Source of the DNA: Chloroflexota bacterium
GTDB taxonomy: Bacteria > Chloroflexota > Dehalococcoidia > SZUA-161 > SpSt-899
Reading direction: 5' to 3'
DNA length: 16,740 nt
NCBI GenBank assembly: GCA_018725425.1
Contig: QLUL01000006.1
Span: forward strand, 1-16,740
A program made the position numbers and the translations under genes. Below are positions 1-6,031 of this stretch, piece after piece. Position 1 is the stretch's first letter. Each line of letters opens with the position of its first letter. Under the pieces are notes generated by a model. The model had not been told where the DNA came from. It did not search any database and saw only the letters and a list, made by a program, of their open reading frames with translations.

Positions 1-1774
1 TATACCCCACCGACTCGTAAATCTCACCCTCGATCCTGGCCATCTCCATAAACATGACCTGCGACATATCCCGAAGCAAGCTAGTATCCAGAGCTATCCC
101 ATTCCTCTCCATCCGATATAAGACCGGAACCAGCGGCATCTCAACCTCGACGAAAAGATCCCACAACCCCTCTCTCTTCAGTTCTGCCTCCAGAAGTTGG
201 CTTAGTCTACCCGTCATATCGGCATCGGCGCAGGCGTAATCGGCGGCTAGTGCAATGCTGACATCGGCCATAGAACCCTGTTTCGGTCCCGACCCGATGA
301 GGGCGCTTATGGGGGTCATCTCAATGCCCAGTTTGCCGAAAGTGAGCTGCTTCAACCCTAGAGACTTCTCCCCCAGAAGATGCGCCGCGATCATGGTATC
401 GAAGTTGATATGCTGCAATTCCAACCCGTGTTGCCAGAGAACGGTCATATCATACTTGGCATTGTGGGCTATCTTCGAAATAGCGGGGTCTATCATGATA
501 GGCTTGAGTCTGGTAGTGATCTCGGATAGAGAGAGTTGACTAGTTGATAGTTGATAGTTGATAGTCGCTGGTCCCTCCCCACCCCAGACTGCCGACTGCT
601 GACTGCTGACTGCCGACTGCCTGTGCCCGACGGGGATATACCAGGCCTTCGCCGGAGTCATCGAAAGAGAGATGCCTACCAATGTCGTGTGTCTTGCCTC
701 TTTGCCGGAGGTCTCCGTATCCACCACTAATGCCCCGGCTGTGGAGAGTTCCTCCACCAGTTCATTAAGGGCTTCGGAGGTAGCCACTATTTCATAAAAA
801 GTCGAGAGTTCAGAAGGACGGGTATCTTGCCCGTCATCTCCAGTCAAGGGGAGGGGGACTCCAGACTCCAGACTCCAAACTCCAGACTCGGATGTTGTCC
901 CCGGCAGTTTGTCCAGGAGACTGAAGAACTCCAGCTCTCGAAACAGCGCGGTAACCGTGTCCCGCTTATAGCTGCTCACGCGGCAGGATGAGAGGTCGAG
1001 GCTTACCGGGACATCGGTGACGATGGTGGCTAACTTTTTGCTCTGTCGTGCCACTTCTTCATTGGACCGTAGGATCTTTTGAATCCTGAGCGGGCTCACC
1101 TCGTCGATTCGTCGGTAGATTCCTTCCAGGCTGTCAAATTGCTGGATAAGCTTGACGGCGATCTTCTCTCCGATACCGGCTACTCCAGGGATATTATCCG
1201 TCTGATCGCCTTTGAGGCCCTTCAGGTCGGCAAGCTGCTGTGGTCGGAGGCTGTATCGCTGCTGTACCGCTGCTTCATCGTAAAGTTGAGTGTCACTGAA
1301 CGGGCGCCGGGGCCGGGGAAGAAGCACCTCGACACCGGGGGAGACAAGCTGCAGGGTATCGGTATCGCCGGTTACGATGATAGAATAGATCCCCTGTGCG
1401 CTGGCCTGCTGGCTGAGAGCACCAAGAATATCGTCGGCCTCGTAGCCTTCCACCTCAAAGGCGAGGACGCCGAGGGCCTGGACCAGTTGGCGAACGACGG
1501 CGAATTGTGAGATGAGCTCGTCAGGCGCTTTGGGACGGTGCGCCTTATAATCCTGAAACTGAATATGCCTGAAGGTGGGAGCGGCGGTGTCGAAGGCGAT
1601 TGCCCAGTGTGAGGGCTTAAACTCTTCGAGTGTCTTCAGGAGCATGCTTGCGAAGCCATAAACAGCCCCCGTTGGTTTTCCCTCCTTGGTCGAAAGTGCC
1701 GGCAGGGCATGGAAGGCGCGATGGATAAGGGCATGTCCGTCGAATAGGAGAAGCAGCGGTCTTTCTGTTGACAT
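1..1774 (-). CDS. polA: DNA polymerase I, N-terminal 591 residues (3' end beyond window)
   Basis: DNA polymerase I for Okazaki-fragment processing and repair. The frame is open from ATG at 1774 to the window edge, with an AGGAAGG ribosome site 8 nt upstream. The 5'-3' exonuclease comes first (DGHALIHR near residue 13; a GLKGDQTDNIPGV helix-hairpin-helix further in). A proofreading domain follows, with DTET near 351, HNAKYD near 440 and YACAD near 513-517, so the usual 3'-5' exonuclease acidic residues and Tyr are present. The polymerase domain starts near 555 (VLYRMERNGI) and is cut by the window edge. Two stretches look inserted: about residues 294-310 and 384-414 are encoded by 7-bp tandem repeats yet stay in frame, in probable surface loops. 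It lies 45 bp after moaD on the same strand. The family assignment is secure. Confidence 0.96.
   Translation of the reverse strand, partial: MSTERPLLLLFDGHALIHRAFHALPALSTKEGKPTGAVYGFASMLLKTLEEFKPSHWAIAFDTAAPTFRHIQFQDYKAHRPKAPDELISQFAVVRQLVQALGVLAFEVEGYEADDILGALSQQASAQGIYSIIVTGDTDTLQLVSPGVEVLLPRPRRPFSDTQLYDEAAVQQRYSLRPQQLADLKGLKGDQTDNIPGVAGIGEKIAVKLIQQFDSLEGIYRRIDEVSPLRIQKILRSNEEVARQSKKLATIVTDVPVSLDLSSCRVSSYKRDTVTALFRELEFFSLLDKLPGTTSESGVWSLESGVPLPLTGDDGQDTRPSELSTFYEIVATSEALNELVEELSTAGALVVDTETSGKEARHTTLVGISLSMTPAKAWYIPVGHRQSAVSSQQSAVWGGEGPATINYQLSTSQLSLSEITTRLKPIMIDPAISKIAHNAKYDMTVLWQHGLELQHINFDTMIAAHLLGEKSLGLKQLTFGKLGIEMTPISALIGSGPKQGSMADVSIALAADYACADADMTGRLSQLLEAELKREGLWDLFVEVEMPLVPVLYRMERNGIALDTSLLRDMSQVMFMEMARIEGEIYESVGY
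534..622. repeat. Two 7-bp tandem repeat tracts inside polA
   Basis: Three and a half units of TAGTTGA (541-566) are followed, after a short C-rich linker, by about five units of GCTGACT or GCCGACT (587-618). Both tracts are read in frame by polA on the minus strand and give a Gln/Ser/Thr-rich loop between VGHR and LSLSEITTRLKP. The GCTGACT word recurs at the 3' end of cobC (9838-9858). Confidence 0.9.
846..891. repeat. 7-bp tandem repeat tract inside polA, with a GGGGAGGGGGAC leader
   Basis: Five units of GACTCCA (one AACTCCA variant) lie at 857-891 and directly follow AAGGGGAGGGGGAC (846-859). The same 14-bp leader occurs at 6700-6713, again followed by heptamers, so leader and heptamers look like one composite unit. 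polA reads it in frame between its 5' exonuclease and proofreading domains. Confidence 0.88.
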
Positions 1775-1819
1775 AGATTATCCTTCCTGATTTTGAGTGT
1801 CCGTAACTATGAAATCTGC

Positions 1820-2089
1820 TCATCCGCCGGCGGTGGGGAGGAAAACGTGGAGGATGTCCCCCTCTTTCAGCCTGGTCTGCTTCAGGTTTCGAAGGTTGAG
1901 GCCATTAAGTAAAAAAAGGCAGGACTCCCTCATCTTTTCGTTGGCACCGAACTCCTGTCGAAATTGATGGCCGAATTTCTGCTCCAGGTGCTCAATCACT
2001 TCCATTACATCGGTCGCCTCTACATGCAAAGGGTCTGTAGACAGTCTGAGGCGCAGAAGTGCATAAAACCGGACAGTAACCAATGCCAC
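1820..2089 (-). CDS. moaD: MoaD/ThiS-family sulfur carrier (molybdopterin synthase small subunit)
   Basis: A ubiquitin-fold sulfur carrier that, once thiocarboxylated at its C-terminal glycine, donates sulfur to precursor Z in molybdopterin synthesis. About 89 residues, opening VTVRFYALLRLR and ending in LPTAGG. The terminal Gly-Gly is the diagnostic feature. The frame extends up to 2137, but GTG at 2087-2089 is preferred: it has AGAGG 5 nt upstream and gives the family's usual length and beta-strand start. The neighbour transcribed away from it encodes a molybdopterin enzyme, which favours MoaD over ThiS. Gene order suggests co-transcription with polA. A promoter with a consensus -35 lies at 2138-2166. 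Confidence 0.85.
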   Translation of the reverse strand: MALVTVRFYALLRLRLSTDPLHVEATDVMEVIEHLEQKFGHQFRQEFGANEKMRESCLFLLNGLNLRNLKQTRLKEGDILHVFLPTAGG

Positions 2090-2137
2090 GCGTTCCTCTA
2101 ACCACACACATTGATCCAGCAAGGTGGGGATAATCAA

Positions 2138-2166
2138 GTTGTATCATGATCAGGCCGAGATGTCAA
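2138..2166 (-). promoter_or_regulatory. Probable sigma70-type promoter for moaD-polA
   Basis: On the minus strand, TTGACA (2166-2161) is separated by 17 nt from TACAAC (2143-2138). Transcription would start near 2131, about 40 nt before the GTG of moaD. The -35 is consensus and the -10 is weak. Confidence 0.5.
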
Positions 2167-2249
2167 CACTTCGCTTCGGCTCGACGCGGTCGATTAGGGC
2201 AACTGGTCGGTTCAATTATCATTCGTGTTTGTAGCCCATCAGTGCGAGA

Positions 2250-2278
2250 TTGACACGGGAGGGCACGCACTATATACT
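2250..2278 (+). promoter_or_regulatory. Strong sigma70-type promoter for the sulfite-oxidase-like gene
   Basis: TTGACA (2250-2255), a 17-nt spacer, then TATACT (2273-2278), with a second TATACA just downstream. The predicted start near 2285 leaves a leader of about 20 nt carrying AGAGGAAG before the ATG at 2305. It is divergent to the moaD promoter, and the two -35 boxes lie about 85 bp apart. Confidence 0.7.
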
Positions 2279-2304
2279 ATATACAATGCGAGAAGAGGAA
2301 GTAG

Positions 2305-2895
2305 ATGATTCCTGAAGAGCGTGTTCCACCGGGCCAGCACCTCACTGATCATCTGCCGGTGCTGCACGAAGGTCCCGTTCCCAGCTTTGATCCAGCGACT
2401 TGGAGCCTGAGGCTCTTTGGGCTGGTGGAGGAAAAAGTCGTCTTTAGCTATGAACAAATCACGTCCTTGCCGCGGGTAAGGGTCGTGGCCGACATCCACT
2501 GTGTCACCACCTGGAGTAAATTAGACACGGTATGGGAGGGGGTATCGTTTCGCCAGTTGATGAACCACGTTCGCCTTTTGCCTCAGGCCAGGTACGTGCT
2601 GGTTCATTGTGAGCACGGATATACCACTAACCTGCCTCTGGAAGCGCTGATGGACGATGATGTGCTGCTGGCTTATCGCTACGACGAGGTGCCCCTGACC
2701 CCCGAACACGGCTATCCCTTGCGCCTGGTGGTGCCAAAACGATATTTCTGGAAGAGCGCCAAGTGGGTGCGAGGTTTGGAATTCATGTCTGGGGACCGGC
2801 CGGGTTTCTGGGAGCAACGCGGCTATCATAACGAGGGCGACCCCTGGAGGGAAGAGCGGTACAGCCGCTCATTGCCGACTGCGAGGCCAAAATGA
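2305..2895 (+). CDS. Sulfite-oxidase-like molybdopterin-dependent oxidoreductase (YuiH type)
   Basis: A single-domain molybdopterin enzyme of the oxidoreductase_molyb fold, 196 aa, the usual length for the short YuiH-like group that lacks haem and dimerisation domains. Family blocks run in order: [20 protein letters not shown] (about 7-26), [18 protein letters not shown] (about 63-80), [21 protein letters not shown], and a C-terminal GFWEQRGYH ending in DPWREERYS. The Cys in HCVTTWS is the expected molybdenum ligand. No signal peptide or Tat motif is visible, so it is probably cytoplasmic. The physiological substrate of this group is unknown and none is asserted here. ATG at 2305 has AGAGG 6 nt upstream. 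The stop overlaps the next start (ATGA). Confidence 0.9.
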   Translation: MIPEERVPPGQHLTDHLPVLHEGPVPSFDPATWSLRLFGLVEEKVVFSYEQITSLPRVRVVADIHCVTTWSKLDTVWEGVSFRQLMNHVRLLPQARYVLVHCEHGYTTNLPLEALMDDDVLLAYRYDEVPLTPEHGYPLRLVVPKRYFWKSAKWVRGLEFMSGDRPGFWEQRGYHNEGDPWREERYSRSLPTARPK

Positions 2896-3149
2896 AGCAA
2901 TACGAGTACGCTATCACAGTCCATAAAGCGGGTGAAATACTTGCCAGGGTTCCAGACCTCCTGGCAGAGGAGACACCGCCCCTGGTATATTGCGATTACC
3001 AGGGTAAGTGTTTCTTTGATGATGCTCCCAGTCCCTATATGACAGCCATCGTCGAAATACTCAACGCCCAGGGCGAACAAGGTTGGGTATTGGCTCAAAT
3101 CGTGCTGCGCCAGCAGGACATGATCTGCTTCTGGCGGCGCAACCGATAA
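2892..3149 (+). CDS. Small DUF4177-like protein
   Basis: An 85-aa protein starting MKQYEY and carrying [15 protein letters not shown] followed by a basic C-terminus (CFWRRNR). This layout, N-terminal YEY, a G-x-x-GW turn and a closing strand, matches DUF4177-type small proteins of unknown function. It begins in an ATGA overlap with the molybdoenzyme gene, so the two are almost certainly co-translated. The insert between the two halves (about residues 20-50) is longer than I would expect and contains two cysteines. No signal peptide or membrane segment. Function unknown. Confidence 0.7.
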   Translation: MKQYEYAITVHKAGEILARVPDLLAEETPPLVYCDYQGKCFFDDAPSPYMTAIVEILNAQGEQGWVLAQIVLRQQDMICFWRRNR

Positions 3150-3227
3150 GGGGATTGGGAAGTGTGAAATCATCCTGTTTGAGAGGGGAGAGCACATTTC
3201 TTTTGCGAACTGTGTATTGCCCTAACC

Positions 3228-3244
3228 CGGACGAGCCGGAACCA
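3228..3244. repeat. 17-bp repeat CGGACGAGCCGGAACCA, copy 1
   Basis: The same word, with one change (AACC for GAGCC context), recurs at 13438-13454. This copy directly follows the broken N-terminal piece of the flavoprotein. A short CCGG-ACGAG-CCGG hairpin is possible. Confidence 0.6.
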
Positions 3245-3263
3245 ACAAGGCATATTGTCGTTT

Positions 3264-3416
3264 AAATTCGAAATTCGAAGCACGAAATACTAAACAAATC
3301 CCAAAGTTCAAATGTTCAAAACTGCCCCATATTTGGAATTTTCCTATTTGGATTTGTTTAGTGCTTAGAAATTAGGATTTAGGATTTTTCCATTTTGCGC
3401 AAGACTTTAGACTTAA
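3264..3416. repeat. Degenerate heptamer array with an inverted repeat
   Basis: From 3264 the sequence runs in 7-bp phase: AAATTCG twice, AAGCACG, AAATACT, AAACAAA, TCCCAAA, GTTCAAA. On the right are TTAGAAA and TTAGGAT twice (3365-3385), then GACTTTA and GACTTAA (3403-3416). The two halves face each other: ACTAAACAAATCC (3289-3301) is perfectly inverted at 3350-3362 across a 48-nt spacer. The block sits exactly in the gap of the broken flavoprotein gene. Confidence 0.85.
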
Positions 3417-3787
3417 GGGACTATTATATCGGGGAGGTGTGGGTGGCGCACCCATAGACTATGAAATGGCTTCCCCGGTGCACGGACATCTCCGGGAAAA
3501 GGGTGTTGAATTGCACCTCGGTGATGGTATAGAAGCGATACACCATGACCGGAAATATTCGACGGTTGACTTAAGTAGCGGTGAGAGAATTGAAACAGAT
3601 ATGATTGTGCTCGGTATTGGGGTGCGTCCTGAAAAGGAAATGGCCGAAGATGCCGGGTTGGAATTGGGCGAACGCGGTGTTCATTTATCCTATTGGAACC
3701 GCGATGGCTTTGGCACACGTGCTACGCCGCGCAATGGATAATATCCATGTCTATGAGATGGAGAACCTGCCCGCAACAAGCGCATAA

Positions 3788-4165
3788 CACGCCGTTGACG
3801 GCTGATGCCCAAACCCGCCGCTTGCCATCTAAGTCCGCAGGTGTTATACTCGTTGTGTAAACACAATTTTTGTGTCATAACGCCAGTATTGCCCAAGCAA
3901 AACTGTATATGGAACTGAATATTGCGCTCTTCACCACTCAAACACTTCTCACCCAATTCTGCCAATTCCGTTCCATAGGTATTGCATGCCTCGCCCCCCC
4001 TCGGGGTCGCCAGCACCTGGCAATCCTTTCGTTGAGAAGGCAGCCACCCGCTCTCAGGAAAAATCGACCTGCGCGAGATTTAAAAGAGTTGGGGGTGATC
4101 GACCGCTCAACCCTCAGTGGCAAAAAATGCCGTTATAGGGGGGCAGGGTGAGTTTGGGGCATCTA
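3788..4165. other. No recognisable gene; possible degenerate attC at 3782-3849
   Basis: ATAACAC (3784-3790) and GTGTTAT (3841-3847) form perfect 7-bp inverted ends of a 68-bp segment. The stop codon of the preceding frame lies in the left end, as is common in integron cassettes. The R-box matches are imperfect (GCATAAC, GTTATAC) and no good L boxes are seen, so this is only attC-like. The remaining 300 bp has open frames on both strands with no family resemblance that I can see. Confidence 0.35.
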
Positions 4166-4286
4166 ATCCAACGGACTGCGCACTGCCAGCCTTCCGCGAT
4201 TGAGCAAGTCTTGGTCGCCAAGTAGCAGGTCAGCAAGCCATGTCTTCCTAGCCCCGCGTGGGCGACTGAGTCGCAACCCGTTGGGC
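4166..4286 (+). other. Integron attC site (121 bp)
   Basis: R'' is ATCCAAC (4166-4172) and R' is GTTGGGC (4280-4286), fitting RYYYAAC and GTTRRRY. The extended arms CCAACGG and CCGTTGG pair perfectly. Inside, TGCGCACTG and the complement of CAGTCGCA give imperfect L arms with an unpaired base. The toxin ATG follows R' by 28 nt, the usual spacing in a cassette. Confidence 0.6.
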
Positions 4287-4314
4287 CAGTAACACTATCG
4301 GCAAAGAATAGCTA

Positions 4315-4803
4315 ATGAAAACGACGAATTACTTCACAACCAGCGTCACGGTGCGTCGTCCTTATCTCAAGATGAAATGGATCGAATATGTGCTCAATAG
4401 TCCTATCTGCACAGAGGTGCAAGCTAATGGACGTATTCGTCATTGGGCACTGATAGTAGAAACTGGTAAGTACCTGCGAGTGGTTACAGAACCAGACGGA
4501 AAAACAATACATAATGCTTTTTTGATCGCCGTTTTAAGCCCTAAAAGAGGAGGAGGTAGGAAAAAGATGGTTTTTCAATACCACCCGGATACTGATATGC
4601 TTTACCTAAAACTTGTCGAGGGGGTAAGTACGGAGTCTGAAGAAGTTACGCCTGGCATTGTGCTTGACTTCGACGAACACAATCGGGTTATCGGCATTGA
4701 GATTGAGGACGCCAGCAACTTTGTTGATTTATCTCGTTTAGAAGTCTTAGCCTTGCCTGTCGCTAACCTGATACTCAGTGAGCGAGTGTCTGCAAAGGTG
4801 TAG
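4315..4803 (+). CDS. DUF4258-type toxin reading in frame into a DUF2283 protein (frame disruption)
   Basis: Residues 1-69 resemble DUF4258-type small proteins: WIEYVLNSPICTEVQANGRI, then RHWALIVETGKYLRVVTEPDG and HNAF. As written, the frame continues through LIAVLSPKRGGGRKK into a complete DUF2283 domain (residues 85-162). That linker is suspicious. Shifting by -1 at the T run 4518-4523 gives HNAFFDRRFKP and a TAA at 4542-4544, the family-typical ending and a 76-residue toxin that stops before the antitoxin's ribosome site. Either one T is missing (mutation or sequencing error) or the U UUU UUG site (4518-4524) is used for frameshifting. The ORF is the first gene of an integron cassette. The toxic role is inferred from pairing with DUF2283; the mechanism is unknown. 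Confidence 0.72.
   Translation: MKTTNYFTTSVTVRRPYLKMKWIEYVLNSPICTEVQANGRIRHWALIVETGKYLRVVTEPDGKTIHNAFLIAVLSPKRGGGRKKMVFQYHPDTDMLYLKLVEGVSTESEEVTPGIVLDFDEHNRVIGIEIEDASNFVDLSRLEVLALPVANLILSERVSAKV
4518..4524 (+). promoter_or_regulatory. Possible -1 slippery heptamer U UUU UUG
   Basis: In the zero frame the codons are GCT TTT TTG, exactly the X XXY YYZ phase. Slipping back one base yields FFDRRFKP and a stop within 24 nt. The AGGAGGAGGT at 4548-4557 downstream is the antitoxin's ribosome site. It lies too far from the heptamer to act as the stimulator usual for bacterial -1 sites, which prefer an upstream SD, so a plain deletion is at least as likely. Confidence 0.4.
4567..4803 (+). CDS. DUF2283 family protein, probable antitoxin
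   Basis: A 78-residue protein with the DUF2283 signature: MVFQYHPDTDMLYLKL, then GIVLDFDEHNRVIGIEIEDA and a closing SRLEVL. The ATG at 4567 has a very strong AGGAGGAGGT 9 nt upstream, so it is almost certainly an independent start even though the upstream toxin frame runs into it. DUF2283 proteins are frequently adjacent to DUF4258-type toxins, which supports the antitoxin role by association only. It is the last gene of its cassette: the attC begins 26 nt after the stop. Confidence 0.78.
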   Translation: MVFQYHPDTDMLYLKLVEGVSTESEEVTPGIVLDFDEHNRVIGIEIEDASNFVDLSRLEVLALPVANLILSERVSAKV

Positions 4804-4829
4804 TATAGTCAGTATTATCAACAGCGGTG

Positions 4830-4957
4830 GCCTAACAAGCGATTGCAGCCGACCGCCCTCGGCCCGGGTAGGCGTGGCGTGTCTTGCCATCAATCCTTCT
4901 GGTTATTAGAGCGAGTCTTGCCAGAGTCGGCGGCGGCTGAACCGCGTGCCGTTAGGC
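4830..4957 (+). other. Integron attC site (128 bp), best conserved in the array
   Basis: R'' GCCTAAC (4830-4836) and R' GTTAGGC (4951-4957) are perfect inverses. The L arms are CAGCCGACCGCC (left) against CAGCCGCCGCC (complement of right), pairing fully except for one extra A, which matches the extrahelical base expected in attC. An unpaired spacer lies between R and L arms. Orientation agrees with the other two sites. Confidence 0.82.
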
Positions 4958-4977
4958 TTTCTTCTACAGACAGGGAT

Positions 4978-5040
4978 ATGTCTGAAATAGTTCAGGTATA
5001 TTCCCCAAAACGGCGGGATATGCGAACTTGGCTCCGATAG
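4978..5040 (+). CDS. Very short ORF at the start of cassette 2
   Basis: Twenty codons, MSEIVQVYSPKRRDMRTWLR then TAG, preceded by ACAGGGAT. It starts 21 nt after R' of the preceding attC, where a first cassette ORF would be expected. It may be the surviving start of a longer protein cut by the deletion that also removed most of the following nucleotidyltransferase. No family match can be claimed from 20 residues. Confidence 0.25.
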   Translation: MSEIVQVYSPKRRDMRTWLR

Positions 5041-5055
5041 GAACAAGAGAAGTTA

Positions 5056-5164
5056 ATGAGTCAAAAAGCTTTCTTAGCAAGGCTCGTAGCAAAGTTGGAG
5101 CATTCTGGGATTCCCTATATGATTTCAGGGTCATTAGGCTGAGAAATTACAGCTTCCTGAATAA
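5056..5164 (+). pseudogene. Gutted nucleotidyltransferase cassette gene
   Basis: Starts MSQKAFLARLVAKLEHSG, then IPYMISGSLG and a stop at 5140-5142. The pattern LEKxGIPYMVTGSLAS is typical of the N-terminus of small cassette-borne nucleotidyltransferases. Right after GSL the next frame reads AEKLQLPE and a stop (5138-5164), which would suit the C-terminal tail of the same family. The middle of the gene, including the catalytic GS...DxD region, is absent. The attC follows at 5185, so the cassette keeps its ends but has lost its core. The C-terminal assignment is tentative. Confidence 0.5.
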
Positions 5165-5184
5165 AGTGGAAGAATCGTGACGGC

Positions 5185-5264
5185 AGATAACCCATGGTTC
5201 ACGGCTCCGCTTCGCACCGCCCAACTCAGCTTTGCTGAGTTCGTGAACCCCGAAACCGTTAGAC
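5185..5264 (+). other. Integron attC site (80 bp)
   Basis: R' is GTTAGAC (5258-5264), a good GTTRRRY; R'' is AGATAAC (5185-5191), weaker. The L arms GGTTCACG and CGTGAACC pair perfectly, and the tip is a perfect 8-bp hairpin AACTCAGC-TTT-GCTGAGTT (5223-5241). The next cassette's ATG follows 43 nt after R'. Confidence 0.65.
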
Positions 5265-5307
5265 GACGTGCACGGTTCCGCACTAAACAAAAAGGAGGGA
5301 TTTGTCA

Positions 5308-5622
5308 ATGTCGTTAGTTAAAACCGGATACGAGCACGTCACCATTGATGAAGTTGGCGTGCCAATTATTACAGGCACTACGATGAAGGTGGTCGAACTT
5401 GTGATTGAGAGAACAGCATACGGCTGGAGTCCGGAAGAACTCCACTTCCAACACCCATATTTGACCTTGGGGCAAATCCATTCAGCCCTGGCATACTATT
5501 GGGACCATGTGGAGGAACTAGGGCAGGACATTGAACGTCGCCTGCACCACGTCGAACAGGTATGCCAAAAAGTCGGGCCCTCGCCGTTGGTGGCCCGACT
5601 GAAAGCCAAAGGATTGCTATAA
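5308..5622 (+). CDS. DUF433 antitoxin-like protein (VapB45 type)
   Basis: A 104-residue DUF433 protein. The family core reads VPIITGTTMKVVELVIERTA, then YGWSPEELHFQHPYLTLGQI and HSALAYYWDH, a winged-helix-like fold with the typical G-T-R/T-M and HP-LT-QI-ALAYY blocks. A C-terminal extension (about 70-104) is charged and helical, as expected for a segment that binds the partner toxin. ATG at 5308 is chosen over TTG at 5302 because AAGGAGG lies 9 nt upstream. Its stop overlaps the next ATG (TAATG), a coupled toxin-antitoxin layout. It is carried in an integron cassette. Confidence 0.85.
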   Translation: MSLVKTGYEHVTIDEVGVPIITGTTMKVVELVIERTAYGWSPEELHFQHPYLTLGQIHSALAYYWDHVEELGQDIERRLHHVEQVCQKVGPSPLVARLKAKGLL

Positions 5623-5969
5623 TGGCGATTGCCTTTTATATGGACACCCATATTCCCAGGGTCATTACGATTGGGTTGCGCCTCCGTGGAGTTGAGGTCA
5701 TCACAGCGCAAGAGGACAATGCAACCGATCTGTCTGATCCTGGGCTACTTGATCGGGCCACGGGTCTGCGACGGGTGCTGTTTACCTTTGACGACGACTT
5801 GTTGGCTGAGGCCACACGACGCCAATTAGAGGGTATTCCTTTTGCAGGTGTGATTTATGCTCATCCCTTACGCGTGTCAATTGGAACTTGTGTCAACGAT
5901 CTAGAACTTATTGCTAGAGTGGGAGAACCTGAAGATCTAGCGAATCGAACGGAGTTCTTGCCGTTTTGA
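5622..5969 (+). CDS. DUF5615 PIN-like toxin (VapC45 type)
   Basis: A 115-residue PIN-like protein. It opens MAIAFYMDTHIPRVITIGLR with the acidic MDTHIP motif, then has EDNATDLSDPGLLDRA, VLFTFDDDLLAEA with the second acidic cluster, and GVIYAHPLRVSIG. These are the DUF5615 blocks, an RNase fold relative of VapC. Paired with the upstream DUF433 gene, it forms the module known from Mycobacterium VapBC45. The start in TAATG couples it to the antitoxin. The longer frame from 5562 would overlap the antitoxin deeply and is not favoured. The remaining bases to 6004 hold a GTGACG/CGTCAC hairpin and then the R''-like ACCTAAC. Confidence 0.85.
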   Translation: MAIAFYMDTHIPRVITIGLRLRGVEVITAQEDNATDLSDPGLLDRATGLRRVLFTFDDDLLAEATRRQLEGIPFAGVIYAHPLRVSIGTCVNDLELIARVGEPEDLANRTEFLPF

Positions 5970-6031
5970 GAACCCCGTGACGTTTTCGATTGACCAGGCA
6001 CGTCACCTAACATAGCATGAAAAGGTCGCTA

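Larger units (their letters stand above)
3151..3690 (+). pseudogene. Remnant of a CoA-disulfide reductase/NADH-oxidase-type flavoprotein
   Basis: Two separated pieces of one pyridine-nucleotide disulfide oxidoreductase. The first, 3151-3222, reads KCEIILFERGEHISFANC then VLP and a stop; this is the FAD-domain segment with the single redox-active Cys (family pattern FANCGLPYY). The second, about 3427-3690, reads APIDYEMASPVHGHLREKGV, VELHLGDGIEAI and VLGIGVRPEKEMAEDAGLEL, which comes from the NAD-domain region. Roughly 130 residues that should lie between them are replaced by the repeat block at 3264-3416. Homology stops after GLELGERG. In another frame an unrecognised tail of about 36 residues runs to a TAA at 3785-3787. 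The open frame at 3439-3741 is the second piece plus unrelated codons and is unlikely to be functional. Confidence 0.75.
4166..6011 (+). mobile_element. Integron cassette array without visible integrase (CALIN-like)
   Basis: attC sites at 4166-4286, 4830-4957 and 5185-5264, all in one orientation, separate small same-strand cassettes: a DUF4258-type/DUF2283 pair, a decayed nucleotidyltransferase and a DUF433/DUF5615 pair. A lone R''-like ACCTAAC (6005-6011) after the last cassette suggests a fourth site whose right half is lost, 14 bp before the HAD homology block. No intI or attI is seen in the window. Toxin-antitoxin cassettes are known to be common in sedentary chromosomal arrays. Confidence 0.65.

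Noticed and set aside
1079..1510. Plus-strand 143-codon frame
   Set aside because: It is the antisense shadow of polA, whose motifs are clear on the other strand.
3264..3416. CRISPR array
   Set aside because: The repeats are contiguous 7-bp units without unique spacers, and no cas genes are present.
3870..4151. 93-codon open frame on plus (and a 108-codon frame on minus over 3690-4016)
   Set aside because: No recognisable family, no ribosome site, and mutually overlapping; probably chance frames in non-coding cassette DNA.
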